Made by a program: the position numbers and the translations under genes | DNA from: Proluteimonas flavola | GTDB taxonomy: Bacteria; Pseudomonadota; Gammaproteobacteria; Xanthomonadales; Xanthomonadaceae | Assembly (NCBI RefSeq): GCF_021191705.1 | Contig: NZ_JAIWPU010000005.1 | Span: 248,001 to 312,000 of the forward strand | Reading direction: 5' to 3' | Length of the DNA: 64,000 nucleotides | The notes under the pieces: generated by a model | Database searches by the model: none | What the model was told of the DNA's origin: nothing | Seen by the model: only the letters and a program-made list of their open reading frames with translations | In this document: piece by piece, positions 59,668-64,000 of the stretch | How positions within the stretch are numbered: the first letter of the stretch is position 1 | Layout of the letters: every line of letters starts with the position of its first letter

Positions 59668-59773
59668 GCAGGAAGTACCGGGCGACGCGGCGCGAGGCGC
59701 GCTATCCATGAAGTGTAGCCAGTGCCACGCAGGCTGTGCAGCGCACGCGATGCGCGGCGCGCGGCGGCGGACA

Positions 59774-60433
59774 TCAGCCGCGATCGCGGCGCGGCAGGTG
59801 GGTGCTGAGGAAGGCCATCTGGTCGGCGAGGATGTTGCGGTTGCTGAGGATCAGATGCTCGATCCAGCTCGGCCGGAACGGCACCGCCAGCAGCGGCATC
59901 GACGCCTCCTGCGGCGTGCGTGCGCCCTTGCGCGAATTGCATTGGAAGCACGCGGTGACCACGTTTTCCCAGATGTCGAGGCCACCGCGCGACAGCGGTT
60001 CGACATGGTCGCGGGTCAGCGTCTGCCGGCCGGCGCGACGACCGCAGTACAGGCACAGCTGGTGATCGCGGGCGAACAGGGCGGTGTTGGTCAGCGCGGG
60101 CGTCGGATCGGTCGCGCTCGGACGCACGTGGCTGCGGCCGGCGATGATCGGATGCAGATCCATGCGGCTCTGCTGGCCGGTCGCCCGGCACATGCCGCCA
60201 TGCACGGTCATGCAGGGATCGCCGAGCGTCCAGGCGACTGCGCCACGTGCGTACAGGCACGCCGCGTCCTGCCAGCTGATCCAGTTGAGCGCACGGCCGT
60301 GGGCGTCGAGTGCGAGCAGGCGGACTGCATCGAGACGCGGGGCGTGATCAGAAAGTGCGGCGGAAACTCCGGAATCCAGCGCGTTTGCAGCGCCGGTGGG
60401 GATCAGGCGTGCGATCGCGCTGTCTGCCTCCAT
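59774..60433 (-). CDS. Host HNH endonuclease-like protein
   Basis: A 219-residue protein starting MEADSAIARLIPTG. Its C-terminal half holds the HNH core: CLYCGRR near residue 126, TRDHVEPLSRGG near 139 and CFQCNSRKG near 158. It may act on DNA or RNA. The longer frame into the neighbouring gene is not used. Confidence 0.75.
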   Translation of the reverse strand: MEADSAIARLIPTGAANALDSGVSAALSDHAPRLDAVRLLALDAHGRALNWISWQDAACLYARGAVAWTLGDPCMTVHGGMCRATGQQSRMDLHPIIAGRSHVRPSATDPTPALTNTALFARDHQLCLYCGRRAGRQTLTRDHVEPLSRGGLDIWENVVTACFQCNSRKGARTPQEASMPLLAVPFRPSWIEHLILSNRNILADQMAFLSTHLPRRDRG

Positions 60434-60527
60434 TGCGACCGAGCATATACCCGATCGATGACACATTGCGCAACGGATGCACGCACGTCGCGACGCCGGG
60501 CGGCAGTGGCGGCGTGCGTGCAGGTTC

Positions 60528-62318
60528 TCAGCTGTCGAGCGCCTCGTTGGCGATCGACAGCAGCGAGGCCGGACCACTCGCGATCGCCGCCGCGTGCGAC
60601 AGCGTGCGCGGCAGGATGCGGGTGAAGTAGAAGCGGGCGGTCTCGCGCTTGCCGGCCTTGAAGGTCTCCGGACGCGACGACGCATCGGCCACCGCCACGC
60701 TGCGCGCCCACCAGTAGGCCAGCGCCACATAGCCGGAGAAGAACAGGTAGTCGTGGGCGGCCGCGCCGATTTCCTCGGGATCGGCCGCGGCGCGTTCCGC
60801 GATCGAACGCGTCAGCGCCTGCCATTCGCCGGCCTTTGCCCGCAGCGGCTCGATGAACTCGGCCAGCGCCGCATCGTTCGAATGCTCGGCGCAGAAGCGC
60901 TCGATCATGCCGAGGAACACGCGCAGGCCCGCGCCCTGCAGCTGCAGGGTCTTGCGGCCCATCAGGTCCAGCGCCTGGATGCCGGTCGTGCCCTCGTAGA
61001 GCGTGGTGATGCGCGCGTCGCGGGCCAGTTGCTCGATGCCGTGCTCGGCGATGTAGCCGTGGCCGCCGAAGCACTGCAGCGCGTGGTAGGTGCACTCGTT
61101 GCCCCACTCGGTCAGGCAGCCCTTGACGATCGGCGTCAGGAAGCCGAGCAGATCGTCGGCCTCCTTGCGCGCGGCATCGTCGGCGGCGAGTTCGGCGCTG
61201 TCGACCAGCGAACCGGCGTGATACGCCAGCAGGCGGCCGCCTTCGGTTAGCGACTTGCAGGTGAGCAGCATGCGGCGCACGTCGGGCTGCACGAGGATCG
61301 GATCGGCCGGCTTCGACGGCAGTTTCGGGCCCGACAGCGCACGCGACTGCAGACGTTCGCGCGCATAGCGCAGCGCGTTCTCGTAGGCGCGCGTGGCGAG
61401 GCCCAGGCCCTGCACGCCGACGCCGAGGCGCGCGGTGTTCATCATCGTGAACATCGCCATCAGGCCCTTGTGCGGCTGGCCGATGAGATAACCCTGCGCG
61501 CCGTCGAAATTCATCACGCAGGTCGCGGAGCCGTGGATGCCCATCTTGTGCTCGACCGCGCCGCAGCGCACCGCGTTGCGTGCGCCGACCGTGCCGTCGC
61601 GCGCGACCTGGATCTTCGGCACGATGAACAGCGAGATGCCCTTGCTGCCCGCGGGCGCATTGGGCAGGCGCGCGAGCACCAGATGGATGATGTTGTCGGT
61701 GAGGTCGTGCTCGCCGGCGGTGATGAAGATCTTGGTGCCGGTGATCGCGTAGCTGCCATCGTCGACCGGCTCGGCGCGCGTCTTCAGCAGGCCCAGATCG
61801 GTGCCGCACTGCGGCTCGGTCAGGCACATGGTGCCGGTCCAGGTGCCGGCGATCAGCGGCTTGAGGAAGACTTCCTTCTGCCAGTCCTCGCCATGGTGGC
61901 GCAGCGCGTTGACGGCGCCGTGCGAGAGCAGCGGGAAATTGCTCCAGGCGAGGTTGGCGGCGTCGATCATTTCTTCGAGGCAGATGCCGATCGCGTGCGG
62001 CATGTTCATGCCGCCGAATTCGGCCGGTGCGCTCATGCCGGTCCAGCCGCCTTCGGCGAACTGGTCGTAGGCGGCCTTGAATCCGTCGGGCGTGGAGACC
62101 GCGCCGGTGGCCTTGTCGAAACGCACGCCCTGTTCGTCGCCGATGCGGTTGAGCGGCGCGAGCACGGTCTCGCACAGGCGCGCGCACTCGTCGAGCACGG
62201 CGTCGACGGTCTCGCGGTTGGCGTCGTCGAAGCCCAGCGTGGAGAACAGGGATTCGACCTGCAGCACGTCGTGCAGCGCGAAGCGGATGTCGGTCAACGG
62301 GGCGTGGTAGGTGCTCAT
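60528..62318 (-). CDS. Acyl-CoA dehydrogenase, long C-terminal type
   Basis: A 596-residue FAD flavoenzyme of the DmdC/FadE5-like class. The flavin and substrate segments CLTEPQCGTDLGL (about 160) and YAITGTKIFITAGEHD (about 190) are clear. ARITTLYEGTTGIQALD near residue 433 carries the catalytic Glu. It oxidises acyl-CoA in beta-oxidation, possibly with a special substrate. Confidence 0.92.
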   Translation of the reverse strand: MSTYHAPLTDIRFALHDVLQVESLFSTLGFDDANRETVDAVLDECARLCETVLAPLNRIGDEQGVRFDKATGAVSTPDGFKAAYDQFAEGGWTGMSAPAEFGGMNMPHAIGICLEEMIDAANLAWSNFPLLSHGAVNALRHHGEDWQKEVFLKPLIAGTWTGTMCLTEPQCGTDLGLLKTRAEPVDDGSYAITGTKIFITAGEHDLTDNIIHLVLARLPNAPAGSKGISLFIVPKIQVARDGTVGARNAVRCGAVEHKMGIHGSATCVMNFDGAQGYLIGQPHKGLMAMFTMMNTARLGVGVQGLGLATRAYENALRYARERLQSRALSGPKLPSKPADPILVQPDVRRMLLTCKSLTEGGRLLAYHAGSLVDSAELAADDAARKEADDLLGFLTPIVKGCLTEWGNECTYHALQCFGGHGYIAEHGIEQLARDARITTLYEGTTGIQALDLMGRKTLQLQGAGLRVFLGMIERFCAEHSNDAALAEFIEPLRAKAGEWQALTRSIAERAAADPEEIGAAAHDYLFFSGYVALAYWWARSVAVADASSRPETFKAGKRETARFYFTRILPRTLSHAAAIASGPASLLSIANEALDS

Positions 62319-62364
62319 GCGTCTGCCTGGCTGGTGTACATGTTCGTGTCTGGATGGCGCGGCG

Positions 62365-62847
62365 TCAGCGCATCACGCCGGGCAGGCCCGGGACGGGATT
62401 CAGGGTGCTGTCGCGACGCACGGTGTAATCCCTTGCGCTGCCACGATCGTCGGGCGCGGCAAGGATGCTGCCGTCGATCCGATAGGGCAGCGAGCGACCC
62501 GCCGCGAGCGCATCGGCCGCATGCAGGCGACCTTCCGCCGAGGGTGCGAGGGTCAGGTTCAGGATGTCGGCCGATTCGGGGCCGATCGTCAGTGTGGTCG
62601 CGTCTTCCAGCGTGCCCGCAGACACGCCATCGACCGACACCGCGAACCGGATTGATTCGAAGCGCATCGGAATGCTGCTGTAGTTCTGCAGGCGCAGATC
62701 GACCGACCAGTTGCCGTCGGCGCCGACGCTCAACTGCTGGATGCTCGCGGTGGGCTCGGACACGCGGCGCTGCCCGGTCACGCAGGCGGCGAGGGCGCCT
62801 GCCATCAGCAGGATCGTCAGCAGTTTCCACGGTTTCATGCGCGGCAC
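62365..62847 (-). CDS. LEA-type-like lipoprotein
   Basis: A 160-residue protein with a signal peptide and lipobox LAAC (Cys near residue 22). The mature part has a beta-sandwich look (NWSVDLRLQNYSSIPMRFES, then ATTLTIGPESADILNLTL) like LEA-type-2 domains. It is probably an outer- or inner-membrane lipoprotein of unknown role. Confidence 0.7.
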   Translation of the reverse strand: MPRMKPWKLLTILLMAGALAACVTGQRRVSEPTASIQQLSVGADGNWSVDLRLQNYSSIPMRFESIRFAVSVDGVSAGTLEDATTLTIGPESADILNLTLAPSAEGRLHAADALAAGRSLPYRIDGSILAAPDDRGSARDYTVRRDSTLNPVPGLPGVMR

Positions 62848-62990
62848 TCCGGTTGCGGGTGGAGGCCGATGTTAACGCGTCGCCGGCCGCAGACTGCTGC
62901 GTGGAACCGGCGGAATGCCGCACTCGACACCAGTTTTCCAAAAACGGTTGCCGTCCGCGAGCCTGCCCCGTATCATGCGCCTCCCGCAGT

Positions 62991-63066
62991 GGCCGGGTAG
63001 CTCAGTTGGTAGAGCAGGGGATTGAAAATCCCCGTGTCGGGGGTTCGATTCCCTCCCCGGCCACCA
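62991..63066 (+). tRNA. tRNA-Phe (GAA)
   Basis: A full 76-nt cloverleaf: acceptor GGCCGGG/CCCGGCC, anticodon loop with GAA at about 63,024-63,026, T-arm GGGGG-TTCGATT-CCCTC, A73 and CCA. Confidence 0.97.
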
Positions 63067-63161
63067 TTGCGAACGTCGGAGGCCCGCCAAGTGCGGGTCT
63101 TCTGCGTCGTGGCCCCACCACTCGCGCGGCACGGTGGACCCTTGCGATCGTCCGCGGCCAC

Positions 63162-64000
63162 TCAACGCGCCCGTGCGGCGCGTATGCGGTCGTACAGGCC
63201 GCCATCGGCGAAATGCGTGGCCTGCGCCTTCGACCAGCCGCCGAACGCGTCCTCGACGGTGACCATGGCCAGCGGGCGGAAGCGCGCCAGCTGCGATGCC
63301 GGCACGCCTTCGCGCAGCATGGGGCGGAAATGGTGCTGCGCGACCAGCCGTTGCGCGGCCGGCGTGTACAGCGTCTCGACGTAGGCATCGGCTACTGCGC
63401 GGACGCCGTGCGCCTCGGCATTGCGGTCCACGACCGCGACCACTGGTTCGGCGCGGATGCTGATGCTGGGATACACGATCTCGAACGCCTGGCTGGTCAG
63501 CGGATCGGCCAGTACGCGCAATGCTTCGTTCTCCCACGCCAGCAGCACGTCGCCGATGTCGCGTTCGACGAAGGTGTCGCGGGCCCCGCGTGCGCCGCGG
63601 TCGAGCACCGGCACCTTGGCGTAGAGCCCGCGCATGTAGTCCAGTACGCGTGCGCCATCGCGATACGTGCGCGCCGCCCAGGTCCACGCCGCCAGATAAC
63701 TCCAGCGCGCCACGCCGGAGGTCTTCGGATCGGCAGTGACCACTGCGACGTCGCCGACCAGATCGCCCCAGTCGGCGACGTGCTTCGGATTGCCCTTGCG
63801 CACGAGGAACACCACGGTCGAGGTGTAGGGCACGCTGTCGTGCGGCATCCGGTCGCGCCAGTCCGCATCGAGCAGTCCTGCCGATGCGATCCGGTCCACG
63901 TCCGCCGCGAGCGCGAGCGTCACGACATCCGCCGGCTCGCCCGCGATCACCGCATCGGCCTGTGCGCCGGAGCCGCCATGCGTCTGCAACACCTCGACAT
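63162..64000 (-). CDS. sbp: Sulfate-binding protein of an ABC transporter, cut by the window edge
   Basis: At least 278 codons of a periplasmic sulfate/thiosulfate-binding protein; the N-terminus with signal peptide lies past the edge. LQTHGGSGAQADAVIAGEPA at the visible start and ADVVTLALAADVD are typical, and a ValGluVal continuation shows the frame runs through the edge. It captures sulfate for the CysTWA importer. Confidence 0.9.
   Translation of the reverse strand, partial: VEVLQTHGGSGAQADAVIAGEPADVVTLALAADVDRIASAGLLDADWRDRMPHDSVPYTSTVVFLVRKGNPKHVADWGDLVGDVAVVTADPKTSGVARWSYLAAWTWAARTYRDGARVLDYMRGLYAKVPVLDRGARGARDTFVERDIGDVLLAWENEALRVLADPLTSQAFEIVYPSISIRAEPVVAVVDRNAEAHGVRAVADAYVETLYTPAAQRLVAQHHFRPMLREGVPASQLARFRPLAMVTVEDAFGGWSKAQATHFADGGLYDRIRAARAR

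Noticed and set aside
1-64000. CRISPR array
   Set aside because: No set of short direct repeats with regular spacers was seen; the Cas2-fold gene has no cas neighbours.

Overview
The window looks like a chromosome segment from a high-GC gammaproteobacterium of the Xanthomonadaceae type (Lysobacter, Luteimonas or Xanthomonas-like). The host side carries dxs, a long acyl-CoA dehydrogenase, a TraB/GumN-type protein, tRNA-Phe and a sulfate-binding protein. Bases 1 to about 54,970 are the inner and right-hand part of a lambda-like siphovirus prophage of more than 55 kb. Its right end is fixed by an attR-like 3' half of a tRNA-Pro(GGG) gene at 54,965-55,009. The left end, with integrase and attL, lies outside the window; the gene cut by the left edge is a candidate excisionase.

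Left arm, leftward (1-13,690): a tightly overlapped early operon. From its promoter it runs through small hypothetical proteins, a KTSC protein, a possible single-strand annealing protein, a YqaJ-type exonuclease, a large mosaic protein, a C5 DNA methyltransferase with seven internal repeats, a DEAD/SNF2-like helicase and a second DNA methyltransferase.

Immunity region (13,690-16,100): five related operators (TTACCC...GGGTAA type) sit in two groups, over a leftward promoter at about 13.73-13.77 kb and over the divergent repressor/Cro region at about 15.80-15.85 kb. They bracket an S24/LexA-fold repressor, a lipoprotein, a zinc-ribbon protein and a coiled-coil membrane protein, the same layout as lambda cI-rexAB. 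Just downstream of the Cro-like gene three small reverse genes each carry the same 62-nt leader element.

Right arm, rightward: CII-like regulator, replication initiator and DnaB helicase, Ref nuclease, Rmf-like protein, RuvC-like resolvase, MESH1-like HD hydrolase and a Q-like candidate (17.5-24.8 kb). A near-consensus sigma-70 promoter follows at 24,855. Lysis genes follow (GH19 endolysin, holin, spanin pair, 26.5-28.6 kb), then two HNH nucleases, terminase, protease, capsid, portal, connectors and tail genes with a G-GT -1 frameshift signal. A 1055-residue tape measure and a J-like tip protein end the tail module. Reverse-oriented accessory genes interrupt the late region: a secreted Cys-rich protein, a Cas2-fold protein next to a Rha regulator, and a retropepsin-like protease.

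From 55,010 to the end is host chromosome: a truncated or mutated TraB/GumN gene, dxs, a hypothetical protein, an HNH protein, an acyl-CoA dehydrogenase, a lipoprotein, tRNA-Phe and a partial sulfate-binding protein. Function calls rest on motifs and gene order read by eye; no database search was run.
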